A stretch of DNA of 64,000 nt from an uncultured Bacteroides sp. (GTDB taxonomy: Bacteria > Bacteroidota > Bacteroidia > Bacteroidales > Bacteroidaceae): contig CAMQVH010000014.1 of the NCBI GenBank assembly GCA_947038155.1, forward strand, positions 1 to 64,000. The letters run 5' to 3'. Shown here one piece after another: positions 17,653-27,439 of this stretch. A program made the position numbers and the translations under genes. The first letter of the stretch is position 1. Each line of letters begins with the position of its first letter. The notes below the pieces were generated by a model that saw only the letters and a program-made list of their open reading frames with translations, searched no databases and was not told where the DNA came from.

Positions 17653-20010
17653 ATGGAACGAACTGCTATGGAAAACCTCGTACTATTAAAACTTATATTC
17701 AGAAACTGGTGGCGCAATAAACTTTTTACGGTCATCTCTTTGGTTAGTCTTGTGGTCGGTATTTCCTGTACCAATCTTCTGATTTCGTTTGTCATCCATG
17801 AATATACGATAGAAGGGGAAAATCCAAAGAAAGACCGTATCCTGCGTCTGACCCAGCAACTACCATCCATGCAGAGCACCGGACAAGTATCATTTGTCTA
17901 CGGAGGATCGGTTGCCGGAACGATAGCTCCGTTTCCGGAGATTGAATCTTATCTCCGGCTGACCGAGAAGGAGGCAACTCATATCGAAATTGAGAACCAG
18001 CGCTTCCCTCAACAGGTCATTGTTGAGGCCGACAGTTCTTTCTGCCGTTTTTTTCCGTACCAGATATTGTCCGGTAATATGAAAGAAGCCTTGACCAAGC
18101 CGGACTGTATTGCTTTGAGTGAAGAAAAAGCCATGCAATACTTCGGGAAGATCGATTGTATCGGGCGGGAACTGTCTTTGGTATATGGAGATAAAGTTGA
18201 AATGAAAAGGGTATCTGCTGTATATCAGTTTTATGCGCAGTCAGCCCTACGTATTGATTTGCTCGGTAATTCTCAGAACCTGCAGGAAGAAGGAACTTCC
18301 TGTATGATTCTTCTCAAAGAACGGACTGACGTGTCAGCCTTTCGCGAACGTTTTGAGTCAACAGAACTGCCTACAGTGACAGGTCCCGGAAATTATAAAC
18401 TTCAGACATTGCAAGAATCCTACTTCGACACAAAACTGGCTGATTCCGTGAAAACATTCAGTCACCGGCAGATCGCTTTATTGAGTATCGGTTTATTATC
18501 AGCCTTTCTGGTCTTATTCATCGCTTGCTTCAATTACGTAAACCTAAGCTTTTCGCGCCTGCTGAAACAAGTAAACATGATTCATGTAGAGACACTGATG
18601 GGAGCTTCTCATTCATATGTTTGCCGACAACTTTTTATCGACACATTCCTTACTGTATTTATCGCTTTCATCCTTTCCATTCTTGTAATGGGGGATATAC
18701 TTTCTCTTTTCAATTACTTTTTTGATGCCCGTCTGACTTTCGGTTTCATTCTTTCATGGAAAGTCTTTCCATTTATTCTTTTGTTTGTTTTTCTTTTGGC
18801 TATTATACCGGCCACCTATATGGCGAAGAAACTGAACCGCATTTCTATCAGCGGATATCGGCAATTCTTTCAAGGGAGAAAAAGAAGAAGCCTGGTAGCG
18901 ATCCTTGTAGGCGTGCAAATGGTTATCTCCATCGGATTGATGACTGCCTTTATGATGATACGCTCTCAGCTTTCAACCATAGAAGAGCAGGGTGAACGCT
19001 TTAAAGGAGTTATAATCTTAGGTAATGAGGGGACTGCCCTGACTATCCCTTTGTATAATGACATTAAAAAACTGCCCGGTATCCAAACTGCCCTGTTATC
19101 CAAAGGGCGGATAACGAGTCCTTTTAATATCATCATTCCACTAAACAGGAATGGGCAGGAAGTAATGATAAATAAAGTTTTATTGACCGAGAACTATGAA
19201 CTGCTGGACTTATTCAACATAGAACTTCTCGAACCGGAACGAACGGAGGATTTATTTTCCAAGGTAGCCCATCCGGTAGTTGTTAATGAAGCCTTTGTAC
19301 AGTTCTTTGTTCCGGGAGGAGAAGATCCGGTGGGGCAGACCTTAAGCAAATATGAGCAGGACAACGCCGGTGAAGGAACTATTATCGGTGTGTGCAAAGA
19401 TTTCAGACTGACTTCTTTCAACTCTGCCATTACTCCGATGCAGATTATTCTTCAAGAGATTCCGGTCGATCAGGCAACCTACCTGTCTTGTCGTATAGAT
19501 GAGGGCAGACGCAATGAGATAGTAAAAAATCTCCGGTTGCTGTGGGAGAAACACGAGCTGGGACATTCTTTTGTTTACATAGACGCCTATCAGCAATATA
19601 TATCCAACAATACAGATATGGTGAATTTCTCCCGATTATTACTGGCTTATGCTATAATCAGTTTGTTCCTGACCCTTTTTGGTATCTTTGGAATTACATG
19701 GTATGCGGTAGAACAACGAAAAAGAGAAATTGCGATTCGTAAAGTACACGGTGCCTCTTCCCGCCAAATTCTATTGTTGTTGAATTGTCCGTTCTTCTAT
19801 TATATTCTGATAGCCGACATGATCGCTGTCCCCATCGTATATACCTTGATGAAACGGTGGAGGGAACAGTTTGTGTATCCTGCGGATTGGGGAATAGAAG
19901 TATTTATAGTACCTGTCGTCTTATTGATGCTTGTAACGTTTGTCACAGTTGTCCTTAACGGATATCATACGGCATTAAGTAATCCGGCTGAGACTATTAA
20001 AACGGAATGA
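17653..20010 (+). CDS. MacB/FtsX-type ABC permease 5
   Basis: A 785-residue permease, the last gene of the sigma-54 operon. The first helix follows LIFRNWWRNKLFTVISLVS. The first FtsX half is degenerate at the usual signature (VNMIHVETLMGASHS), while the second is standard (EIAIRKVHGASSRQ). It ends SNPAETIKTE. A second possible start, MENLVLLKL, lies five codons in. Its divergence suggests an older member of the set rather than a recent copy. Confidence 0.88.
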   Translation: MERTAMENLVLLKLIFRNWWRNKLFTVISLVSLVVGISCTNLLISFVIHEYTIEGENPKKDRILRLTQQLPSMQSTGQVSFVYGGSVAGTIAPFPEIESYLRLTEKEATHIEIENQRFPQQVIVEADSSFCRFFPYQILSGNMKEALTKPDCIALSEEKAMQYFGKIDCIGRELSLVYGDKVEMKRVSAVYQFYAQSALRIDLLGNSQNLQEEGTSCMILLKERTDVSAFRERFESTELPTVTGPGNYKLQTLQESYFDTKLADSVKTFSHRQIALLSIGLLSAFLVLFIACFNYVNLSFSRLLKQVNMIHVETLMGASHSYVCRQLFIDTFLTVFIAFILSILVMGDILSLFNYFFDARLTFGFILSWKVFPFILLFVFLLAIIPATYMAKKLNRISISGYRQFFQGRKRRSLVAILVGVQMVISIGLMTAFMMIRSQLSTIEEQGERFKGVIILGNEGTALTIPLYNDIKKLPGIQTALLSKGRITSPFNIIIPLNRNGQEVMINKVLLTENYELLDLFNIELLEPERTEDLFSKVAHPVVVNEAFVQFFVPGGEDPVGQTLSKYEQDNAGEGTIIGVCKDFRLTSFNSAITPMQIILQEIPVDQATYLSCRIDEGRRNEIVKNLRLLWEKHELGHSFVYIDAYQQYISNNTDMVNFSRLLLAYAIISLFLTLFGIFGITWYAVEQRKREIAIRKVHGASSRQILLLLNCPFFYYILIADMIAVPIVYTLMKRWREQFVYPADWGIEVFIVPVVLLMLVTFVTVVLNGYHTALSNPAETIKTE

Positions 20011-20135
20011 TCACTATGAATATGTAGTTCTTCAGTATCCAGTTTCTAAGAAGATAAAACGTTCTTCTTTTGCCGTTGACTTTGAAGCTAATCAACCGTT
20101 GGAAAAACAGGAAAGGTGGCATCGGACAAAATAAA

Positions 20136-20168
20136 AAGCTACTCTCTTTGGGGGGAAGAGAGTAGCTT
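20136..20168. terminator. 13-bp stem terminator between the convergent permease and uptake operons
   Basis: AAGCTACTCTCTT (20136-20148) pairs perfectly with 20156-20168 across a 7-nt loop TGGGGGG. A T-run follows on the minus strand only, so it mainly ends the uptake operon. It may also stop plus-strand reading from the permease operon. Confidence 0.85.
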
Positions 20169-20227
20169 AACTTCAAGATGCACTATAGAGTGCACTTGCT
20201 ATAAAATACCTATCGAATGCTCATGTG

Positions 20228-21559
20228 TCAGTTAATAATGGTGCCCTTGACATCTAGTTCTCTGATAGCAGCGACAGTACTGTTTCCTCCGTCATCGGGA
20301 ATCGTGAGTCTGATGTAGCGTGCTTTGATCGATTTTACATAATATTCCAGGGCAGCATCCTGATTCGTGAATCCGAATCTGCCGATAGGAGTCCAGTTCA
20401 CGTTATCTTCACTAGCCGCAAACTCGACCACTTTGATAGGATTGTTTGAACCTCTGCCGCGCGGAAGCAATTCCACCTGTGCTATTTGTATGTTTTGCTT
20501 CATATCTATTACAATATCATACGGTAGCGGGTCGCTTCCACCTTGCCATTTGGCATGCCAGAATGTTTCGGGGTCTCCGTCTATTAGACATTTGGCTAAT
20601 CCATTGCCGGCTCCTTCTCCCGAAGCTTCCTGTGTCGTAAAGGACAGAACTTCCCAGTTGCTTTTTGATATTTTCGTTCCTTCTTTTATGATGCAGAATC
20701 CTGTGTAGGTGTCTTTATCCGCACGGATAGTGGCATCGGAAGTAACTTCGCCTATTTGCACAGGAAGCATATAATTTCCCGGAAGAATGTTATCTTTCAG
20801 CTTGTAACTGACTGTGGTCTGATCAACTCCCTGAGACAATGACGGGGATTCGGGTTTGGTATAACACTCTGCCGGCAGAAGACTGAAATAAGTCTGATTG
20901 GCACTGTTGTACGTATCTACTACCGACTGGTTGTTGACTAATGTACAGTTGATGTTCCATTTATTGCTAAAAGGTACTCCAATGGTAATCGGCAACTCTT
21001 TTACATTGTCGACGTTGATCTCCTGTATACCATCGTTTATGATAGTTACAATGGGTTCGGAAACTTTAAATCCCAGCAGAAGGGTGGAACGGTCGGGATT
21101 CAACTTCTCTCCTGTAGTGCTTGCCTTGAGTGGGAGAATGTATCGAACATTGTCATAGCCGCACAACGCATGAATCTTTGTCGGGTCGTATACGATAGTG
21201 CCTTTTGCCAGTCTGTCATCGGCAGATACGTTAACCGTTGTGTTAGTCATTTGATAACAATCTTCCGGAAGTATCTGGTAACTGGTTCCGTCGGCAGTAT
21301 TGAGTGAGTCGAGCAAGCCTTTGTCTACGGTGAAGGTGACGGTACTGTTGTTCAGTTCCAGCCCCCCGTGTTGTATCCATAAGTCAGCATTGTATTTTTC
21401 TCCTACATTATACGATTGCAGAATAGTCAGTCCGTTTTCAGACAATGACAGAATCCCTTCGGATGTATTGCTCGTATCAAAGGTTTCATCACAACCGATA
21501 ATAGAGAGAGTGATGCAACCTGATATTAGTATATAACTTATTTTTCTCATAATGTTCAT
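20228..21559 (-). CDS. surface lipoprotein with DUF1735-like repeats and an F5/8 type C domain
   Basis: A 443-residue protein. A lipoprotein signal peptide ends at IIGC, followed by two DUF1735-like beta domains (each with a pattern like YQILPEDCYQMTN and YFSLLPAECYTKP) and a C-terminal F5/8 type C (discoidin) carbohydrate-binding domain (SNWEVLSFTTQEAS through the RYIRLTIPD segment). In SusC/SusD loci such proteins sit on the cell surface and bind glycan. I place the start at the ATG at 21559 (MNIMRKIS), although an upstream TTG at 21580 is in frame and an ATG at 21550 is also possible. It is the third gene of the uptake operon. Confidence 0.85.
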   Translation of the reverse strand: MNIMRKISYILISGCITLSIIGCDETFDTSNTSEGILSLSENGLTILQSYNVGEKYNADLWIQHGGLELNNSTVTFTVDKGLLDSLNTADGTSYQILPEDCYQMTNTTVNVSADDRLAKGTIVYDPTKIHALCGYDNVRYILPLKASTTGEKLNPDRSTLLLGFKVSEPIVTIINDGIQEINVDNVKELPITIGVPFSNKWNINCTLVNNQSVVDTYNSANQTYFSLLPAECYTKPESPSLSQGVDQTTVSYKLKDNILPGNYMLPVQIGEVTSDATIRADKDTYTGFCIIKEGTKISKSNWEVLSFTTQEASGEGAGNGLAKCLIDGDPETFWHAKWQGGSDPLPYDIVIDMKQNIQIAQVELLPRGRGSNNPIKVVEFAASEDNVNWTPIGRFGFTNQDAALEYYVKSIKARYIRLTIPDDGGNSTVAAIRELDVKGTIIN

Positions 21560-21580
21560 TGATTTATTGTGCTTATACAA

Positions 21581-23479
21581 TTACCAGCCCGGATTCTGGA
21601 CGAGGTTTTGTGTCTTTCTCATTTCATGATCCGGTATTGGCTGTAAGTACATCTTTCTATTGAATACAATTTTTTCAGTTTCCACTACACGGTTGAACTC
21701 TTCAGTATCATTAATAGTTCCCCGCACATTCATACCGTGTGCATATCCGTTCTGGCGTCCTTCACCGTCTTTGTCGGCAATCATCCATCGGCGTACATCG
21801 AAATAACGTTGACCTTCCGTTGCCAGTTCAATCTGGCGTTCGCGCTGAATGGCTGCTCTTTGCAATTCTTTATTACCGACGATACCGGGATTCAGTACTT
21901 CTATTTTCGGTAAACCTGCCCGTTCGCGTACGAGGTTCAGATAAGTCAGTACGCGTGAGTCGCTCGGATTTACTTCGTTGGCAACTTCTGCATATATCAA
22001 ATAGAAATCCGCCAGACGGAAGATTATGGAAGGACGGTTCTGACTGGTTACCCCCGGGCTGGTTTTGCTGATTGACCGGTTGAAGCGCTTGAAAAGCATA
22101 TATCCGGTTGTAGTGGCGTGTCCTTCCTGAACGCCTGCATTACCTCCATTGTAGAATTGGACTTGTTTGCAGGTGACAGGCCATTGGCGTCCGTTAAAGA
22201 ATACAGTATTGTAAAAACGTGCTTCACGATTCAGATAGCGGTTGCTGACTGTAACGTTGGTGTAGTTCTTAGAGTATTTTCCGTCATTCTTATCCTTGTA
22301 AGTTCCATAACCATCTTCTTTATAAAGTGTTGATTTCGGCAGATAGTCGGTTTCCTTGATGGGAAGTCCGTCGTTCATATAGAATGCATCTACCAGCTCT
22401 TGCGTTACTCCGGTCGAACCTAAACCGTTCTTTTCGCAACGAGGGACGATTCTTCGGTCGAATGCATCGCCATCCAGACCTCCCCAGTCGTTGTTGGCGG
22501 TACCCCAGATGATTTCTTTGTTGTATTTTTGGAAGAGATTGTAAACTGAGGCATCTACGTCTAGAATCTGCTCACCGGTGCTGCTTGTTGTATATTCTTT
22601 ATACAGTTCGTAGCGGTTTCCGGCTTCTGCATAATCAATAAAGTCTTTGCAAGCGCTTAATGCTGTATTCCATTTGTTGTCATCACGATCGGGGAAGAGT
22701 CTTGTACCGTCCGGGTTGGTCAGAGACAGCGCTTCTCTGTATCCACCGTTGAGAAGAGGACTGGCTGCATATAGCCACAATTTGGCACGTACTGCTAATG
22801 CGACACCTTTGGTGGGCCATACACGGTAAGATTCATTCTCGTGCATCGGTTCCTGTGGTAGTTCATTGGCTACTTCACGTAGTTCTTGATCGATATACTC
22901 TATTACTTCATCTACAGTATTTCTTGGAACGTCCTGAGTCTCTGTTGCCTCGTACACTTTATCTTTTACGAGGATGATGGGACCGTATTGTTCAAACAGA
23001 AGATAATTGTAAAACGCACGCATGAAGCGTACGTTGGCACGCATCTCGTTCAGTTCATCTTTTTCCAGTCTGTCGCCTTGCGTACCGCTGGTTGTAATCA
23101 CATGAGCTTTCTCCAGAAAAATGTTAGCCTGCCGGATGTATTTATAGCAGTCGCCATAGCGGTGAAAACCAGCGGTTGCCGCATTCTTGTCCGAGTTGTT
23201 GCCCTTCGCGGCATTTCCATAACCTACTACCAGTTCATCGCAGATTGCAGCCCACGGATTTTTAAAAGCACCTACATTCAGGCTGTTTATTCCCGAATAG
23301 TCGGGGATTCCTGCAAAGACATTGGCATACCATCGTTTGGTATAGGATACGTTTTCAAATATCTGATCTGTATTTTGCAAGCCTCCTGACATTTGGTCCG
23401 AAACAGCCAGATAATCGCATGAACTGACGGAGAAGAATAATCCCATCAGCATCATATATATGTGACTTTTACTTTTCAT
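21581..23479 (-). CDS. SusD/RagB family surface lipoprotein
   Basis: A 632-residue protein with a lipoprotein signal ending SVSSC, then the helical TPR-like SusD fold and the C-terminal SusD signature (ERQIELATEGQRYFDVRRW) ending in VQNPGW. SusD proteins bind the glycan and act as the lid of the SusC channel. It lies 20 bp downstream of the SusC-like gene and one base upstream of the third gene, so all three are co-transcribed. The glycan cannot be inferred because no enzyme gene is nearby. Confidence 0.95.
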   Translation of the reverse strand: MKSKSHIYMMLMGLFFSVSSCDYLAVSDQMSGGLQNTDQIFENVSYTKRWYANVFAGIPDYSGINSLNVGAFKNPWAAICDELVVGYGNAAKGNNSDKNAATAGFHRYGDCYKYIRQANIFLEKAHVITTSGTQGDRLEKDELNEMRANVRFMRAFYNYLLFEQYGPIILVKDKVYEATETQDVPRNTVDEVIEYIDQELREVANELPQEPMHENESYRVWPTKGVALAVRAKLWLYAASPLLNGGYREALSLTNPDGTRLFPDRDDNKWNTALSACKDFIDYAEAGNRYELYKEYTTSSTGEQILDVDASVYNLFQKYNKEIIWGTANNDWGGLDGDAFDRRIVPRCEKNGLGSTGVTQELVDAFYMNDGLPIKETDYLPKSTLYKEDGYGTYKDKNDGKYSKNYTNVTVSNRYLNREARFYNTVFFNGRQWPVTCKQVQFYNGGNAGVQEGHATTTGYMLFKRFNRSISKTSPGVTSQNRPSIIFRLADFYLIYAEVANEVNPSDSRVLTYLNLVRERAGLPKIEVLNPGIVGNKELQRAAIQRERQIELATEGQRYFDVRRWMIADKDGEGRQNGYAHGMNVRGTINDTEEFNRVVETEKIVFNRKMYLQPIPDHEMRKTQNLVQNPGW

Positions 23480-23499
23480 ATTTTTATCTTTTATGGTTT

Positions 23500-26400
23500 T
23501 TAGAATGTAAAATCAAGTCCGATTGTGTAGGTTCGCGGCAGCGGATAGTTAAGTCCGGCATTCGCATTTCCGGCTTCCGGATCGAAATATTTGATATGAT
23601 CCCATACTGCCAGATTATATCCCATCAAATAGATACGGGCAGCCTCGAAGCCGATTTTGCTTAAGAATTTCTTAGGTATCTGATAGCCGATTTCAATATT
23701 TTTCAATCGGAGGAAAGAGCCGTCGCGCAGCCACCACGTGCTGGCAACCCGGTTATTGGCATTGTTAGCATTGTTTTTATGCAGGCGGGGAATGATTACA
23801 TCCTGACTTGGATTATTCTCTGTCCAGCGGTTTAATGCAAAGGTACGATAGTTGGACTGGTCTACACCCCATGAGAACGGGTACCATCCTTCGGAAGTCT
23901 TTCCACCCAATAATACAGAAGTGTTTCCTGCTCCCTGAAAGAAGATGCTGGCATATATTCCTTTATATTCGGCATTTAAACCGAATCCGTAGATGATTTC
24001 CGGAGTTTCCGGATGGCCGATTCCTCGTACACGGTCATAAGAGTCGATGATTCCGTCTCCATTAACATCCGTATATTTGATATCGCCGGGGCCAAGGAGT
24101 CCGCTTAAGGTTGGTTGTGGAATTTCCGAGCGGAGTTTATAAGTCTTCAGACCGTTAGCATTGGTGCTTACGGTAAAGTCGTCTTCGGTATAAAGTCGTT
24201 CTGCGATATAATAGAGGTTATCTTTATCACTGACACGTTTGCCTGTAATAGCCTGGTAATCATACTTTGGAGGAAGTTCATCAAATTCCAGAATTTTGTT
24301 GCGGGTAAATGTAAACGTACCCCTTGCACTAAGTTTTACCTTGCCTATATTTTGGTGAGCGTTCACAGACATGTCAACACCTCTGTTGCGAACCTTACCG
24401 AAGTTTTGCCACGGATCGTCTCTCAGACCGCCAAGTTGGGGAACAGTCTGACGTTGCAGCAGAATCTGGCTTCTGGTAGAATCGAAGTAATCAAAGATGA
24501 TTTCAAGACGGTTGTCAAACAAGCCGATATCGAAACCGTAGTTTTGTTTGTCTTCTACTTCCCATCCTAAGTAAGGAGCTGCAAAACGTCCTTCTATGAT
24601 ACCGTTGCCGATACCGTTCAGACCGCCTCCGGTATCATTGTAACCTTGCGTAAAACCTCCGGCATCCATTTTGTAAGTCGGACGGTACAAGAAACGCGTT
24701 CCTCCTGTATTGTCGTTACCGGCACGTCCGATAGAGGCTCTTAATTTGAGTTTGGGGACATACTTTTTGATCACTTCCGGGTAGAAAGACTCATTGGAAA
24801 TGTAGTAGGCAAGACCTACTGCCGGGAAGAAACCGAAACGGTTGCCCGAAGCAAATGCTTCCGAACCGGTGTATCCGAAGTTGCCTTCAATGAAATAGCG
24901 TCCGCCGTAACCGTAAGTTAAACGTCCTACCAGACCTTGCTTACGATAGGGAAGTGCTACATTGTGATATTGGGTTTCCTTTTGCATGTACAATAGCATG
25001 GCACCTACTTCGTGCTGGTCGAACGTACGTTTATAGTTGATGGCAGCATCTATGTAAATCTTCTTGGTTGCGCTTGTCGCACTATTCTTAGGGTCCTGCA
25101 ATTCAGGGTTTCCGGACACGACTGTGGCAAATAATAGATTGCCGTTTTCATCGCGTCCCGTAGCATGATATCTTGTCGGATTATATTCACGGCGAACGAT
25201 CATTTCACTATCATAGTCATAACTTGCGTTCAGGCGTACAGACAAACCTTTGGTGATAAAATCCAGTTTCTGGTCTACATAAACTTTGGATTGAATGGCA
25301 GTACGGTATTCTTTGGCGTATCCGGAGTTCATCAATAAGTTGTACGGGTTGCGCATGTTAGCGTCACGTTCCTGTGAGTAGGTTGAAACAGTACCATCAC
25401 TGTACACAGCCGGAAATGTATAAGGAGGAGTAATCAGCATGGAACGGAATATATTGGCAGTTCCTGTTCCCGGATAATTATTAACCAGATACTGAAGTGC
25501 GAGGTCAACTCCTACAGTTGTAGTGCTTGATACGTTCATATCAATATTTGAACGAAGATTGATACGGTCGATGCCGATGTTTGTATTATATTGTTTGGTA
25601 GGACTTCCTTTGAAAATACCACTTTCGTTGTAATATGCTGCCGAAACAAAGTATTTTGCTTTTTCTGTACCTCCACGTACATTCAAGGTATATCTGTGTG
25701 TGAATGTGTTTTTACGTAACATTTTGTCGATCCAGTTGGTATTTGGATATAGGTCCGGATCGTCATTGTTCCGGTAATGTGCAATTAAGTCATCCGAAAA
25801 CTGCGGTAATTCCCCATCATTATGGAGTGCTTCGTTGAACAGGTCCAGATAGTCGGCCGAACCAACGAATTCGGGTAGACGGGTAGGGGAAGAAATGGTG
25901 TGTTCTGTCTTGAATGAAATCTTAGCCTTTTCTACACGTCCGCGTTTGGTAGTGACAAGTACTACACCATTGGCTCCCTCGGCACCATAAATGGCTGTTG
26001 CAGCGGCATCCTTCAAAACCGAAAACGTTTCGATTTCGTCGGGTTCAATGTCACTCATGCTTCTGGGTACACCGTCCACAAGTACCAGCGGAGATGTACC
26101 ACCCGCAAAGGTACTTACGCCTCGAATCCAAAACTCTGCGTTATCATATCCGGGTTCACCCGAACGTTGTACCGCAATCAAACCGGCGACTTGTCCGGCA
26201 AGACTGTTATTCAGGCTTCGCGAAGGGACAACGATATCCTTTGGTTTGATGGAACTCATAGAAACGACTACGCTTTCCTTTTTCTGCTGTCCGTAGCCGA
26301 CTACTACAACTTCATCCAGCGCTTTGGAGTCTTCGTTCAGCATCACATTGATGTTGCGGCGTCCTTTTATTTTTATTTCTTCGGTTACGTATCCAAGGTA

Positions 26401-26712
26401 TGATACTTGCAAAATAGCATTATCGGAAGGAACCATAATCTGATAACGTCCTTCCACATCGGTTATTGCTCCAATGTTTGATTGTCCTTTTACTACAACA
26501 TTGGCTCCGATGATAGATTCTCCTTTGCTGTCTGTTACTACTCCTGTTATTTTAATCTTATTTTGTTGCGTTGTTTCTGAACTCTCTATGCCATTCATCG
26601 GCTTTTCTGCATTGCCGGCATTTATGAGTGGAGAAAAACATAAAGAAAAGAACAGAACACCGATTCGCGCGGTTGTGTGCACTTTGTTTGAAGTAAATAA
26701 AATGTTTTTCAT
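23500..26712 (-). CDS. SusC/RagA family TonB-dependent outer membrane transporter
   Basis: A 1070-residue protein. A signal peptide is followed by a carboxypeptidase-like regulatory domain (ITGVVTDSKGESIIGANVVV), then the plug domain starting DEVVVVGYGQQKKES with the SusC signature region (LVLVDGVPRSMSDIEPDEIE), and a 22-strand barrel ending in the aromatic residue of LDFTF. There is no N-terminal STN domain, so it is not a classical anti-sigma-coupled transducer. It forms the import channel with the SusD-like protein. Its promoter region contains a candidate invertible segment at 26874-27154, and no good promoter box is seen in the 160 bp between that segment and the gene. Confidence 0.95.
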   Translation of the reverse strand: MKNILFTSNKVHTTARIGVLFFSLCFSPLINAGNAEKPMNGIESSETTQQNKIKITGVVTDSKGESIIGANVVVKGQSNIGAITDVEGRYQIMVPSDNAILQVSYLGYVTEEIKIKGRRNINVMLNEDSKALDEVVVVGYGQQKKESVVVSMSSIKPKDIVVPSRSLNNSLAGQVAGLIAVQRSGEPGYDNAEFWIRGVSTFAGGTSPLVLVDGVPRSMSDIEPDEIETFSVLKDAAATAIYGAEGANGVVLVTTKRGRVEKAKISFKTEHTISSPTRLPEFVGSADYLDLFNEALHNDGELPQFSDDLIAHYRNNDDPDLYPNTNWIDKMLRKNTFTHRYTLNVRGGTEKAKYFVSAAYYNESGIFKGSPTKQYNTNIGIDRINLRSNIDMNVSSTTTVGVDLALQYLVNNYPGTGTANIFRSMLITPPYTFPAVYSDGTVSTYSQERDANMRNPYNLLMNSGYAKEYRTAIQSKVYVDQKLDFITKGLSVRLNASYDYDSEMIVRREYNPTRYHATGRDENGNLLFATVVSGNPELQDPKNSATSATKKIYIDAAINYKRTFDQHEVGAMLLYMQKETQYHNVALPYRKQGLVGRLTYGYGGRYFIEGNFGYTGSEAFASGNRFGFFPAVGLAYYISNESFYPEVIKKYVPKLKLRASIGRAGNDNTGGTRFLYRPTYKMDAGGFTQGYNDTGGGLNGIGNGIIEGRFAAPYLGWEVEDKQNYGFDIGLFDNRLEIIFDYFDSTRSQILLQRQTVPQLGGLRDDPWQNFGKVRNRGVDMSVNAHQNIGKVKLSARGTFTFTRNKILEFDELPPKYDYQAITGKRVSDKDNLYYIAERLYTEDDFTVSTNANGLKTYKLRSEIPQPTLSGLLGPGDIKYTDVNGDGIIDSYDRVRGIGHPETPEIIYGFGLNAEYKGIYASIFFQGAGNTSVLLGGKTSEGWYPFSWGVDQSNYRTFALNRWTENNPSQDVIIPRLHKNNANNANNRVASTWWLRDGSFLRLKNIEIGYQIPKKFLSKIGFEAARIYLMGYNLAVWDHIKYFDPEAGNANAGLNYPLPRTYTIGLDFTF

Positions 26713-26873
26713 AATTTTGATTTTAAAATAATAACTAGTTTACTGGTTTTGTTTGTAAACGATAGGGATAGTAAATCATAATACTGTAATATTTCCATAG
26801 GCATTGATTGTGTGTTGATTTTTGATTAAAAACTAGGTTATGAAATATAGAATTGAGTAAATTCTAAGGCGGT

Positions 26874-27154
26874 ATAAGTTCATGGAGAACTTGGTGGGAT
26901 TAGTATTATGAGTACATATTAATTTCAAATACCCCCGGAAATATTACTTTATCAGAATTATAAAAGGAAAAGATAGGGTAAACGAAGAAATAACTTTTAA
27001 AAAAAGCATCAATTTATAGCGTACTTCTTAAAAATATAACTATTTTTGTCGCCAACAAAGCAAAGAAAGTCATTCAATATTTGTAAACCTTAAATTTTCA
27101 AAAGATGAAAGCTTATTTTTCTAAAATCTGCTACCAAGTTCTCCATGAACTTAT
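26874..27154. repeat. candidate invertible promoter segment bounded by 22-bp perfect inverted repeats
   Basis: Positions 26874-26895 and 27133-27154 are perfect 22-bp reverse complements. Each contains the dyad AAGTTC-ATGGA-GAACTT, the shape of a recombinase site, and they enclose 237 bp. The segment starts 161 bp upstream of the SusC-like gene. The enclosed DNA holds one perfect -7 box, TATTTTTG at 27041-27048 on the plus strand, pointing away from susC, without a clear -33 element. DNA inversion controlling SusC/SusD operons is known in Bacteroides. No recombinase gene is in the window. The rest of the gene-free stretch 26713-27439 contains only the downstream promoter of the next gene. Confidence 0.7.
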
Positions 27155-27397
27155 CTGAATATATCCTTAGCCTGTCTATTATTTATTTGATTATTAAAGT
27201 GTTGTCCGTTTGATTGAAATGAGCATAAAATAGTATTTAACATATTTCTGTTTTGTCTGTCTTATCTTTATTTTACATTTTGTATAATTATATATGTATT
27301 ATTATTTTGTAATGAGCGTATGCCAGTATAGAAAAACTGTTAATGCCTTATTTCAATTAATTTTAAGCAGGTTCATGGGAAAAACAATTTTAAAAAT

Positions 27398-27405
27398 TAC
27401 CTTTG
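27398..27405 (+). promoter_or_regulatory. -7 promoter box for the small lipoprotein gene
   Basis: TACCTTTG matches TAnnTTTG and lies 34 bp upstream of the ATG at 27440. This gene therefore does not need the candidate invertible segment for expression. Confidence 0.55.
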
Positions 27406-27439
27406 CAATATTCTAAGTTTTATCTCAAATAAAAAGCAT

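Noticed and set aside
22886..23389. 167-residue plus-strand ORF opposite the SusD-like gene
   Set aside because: It is antisense to the conserved SusD N-terminal half, with no support of its own.
26713..27439. Protein-coding gene in the gap upstream of the SusC-like gene
   Set aside because: No frame of useful length is open. The region is explained by the inverted-repeat segment and a promoter.
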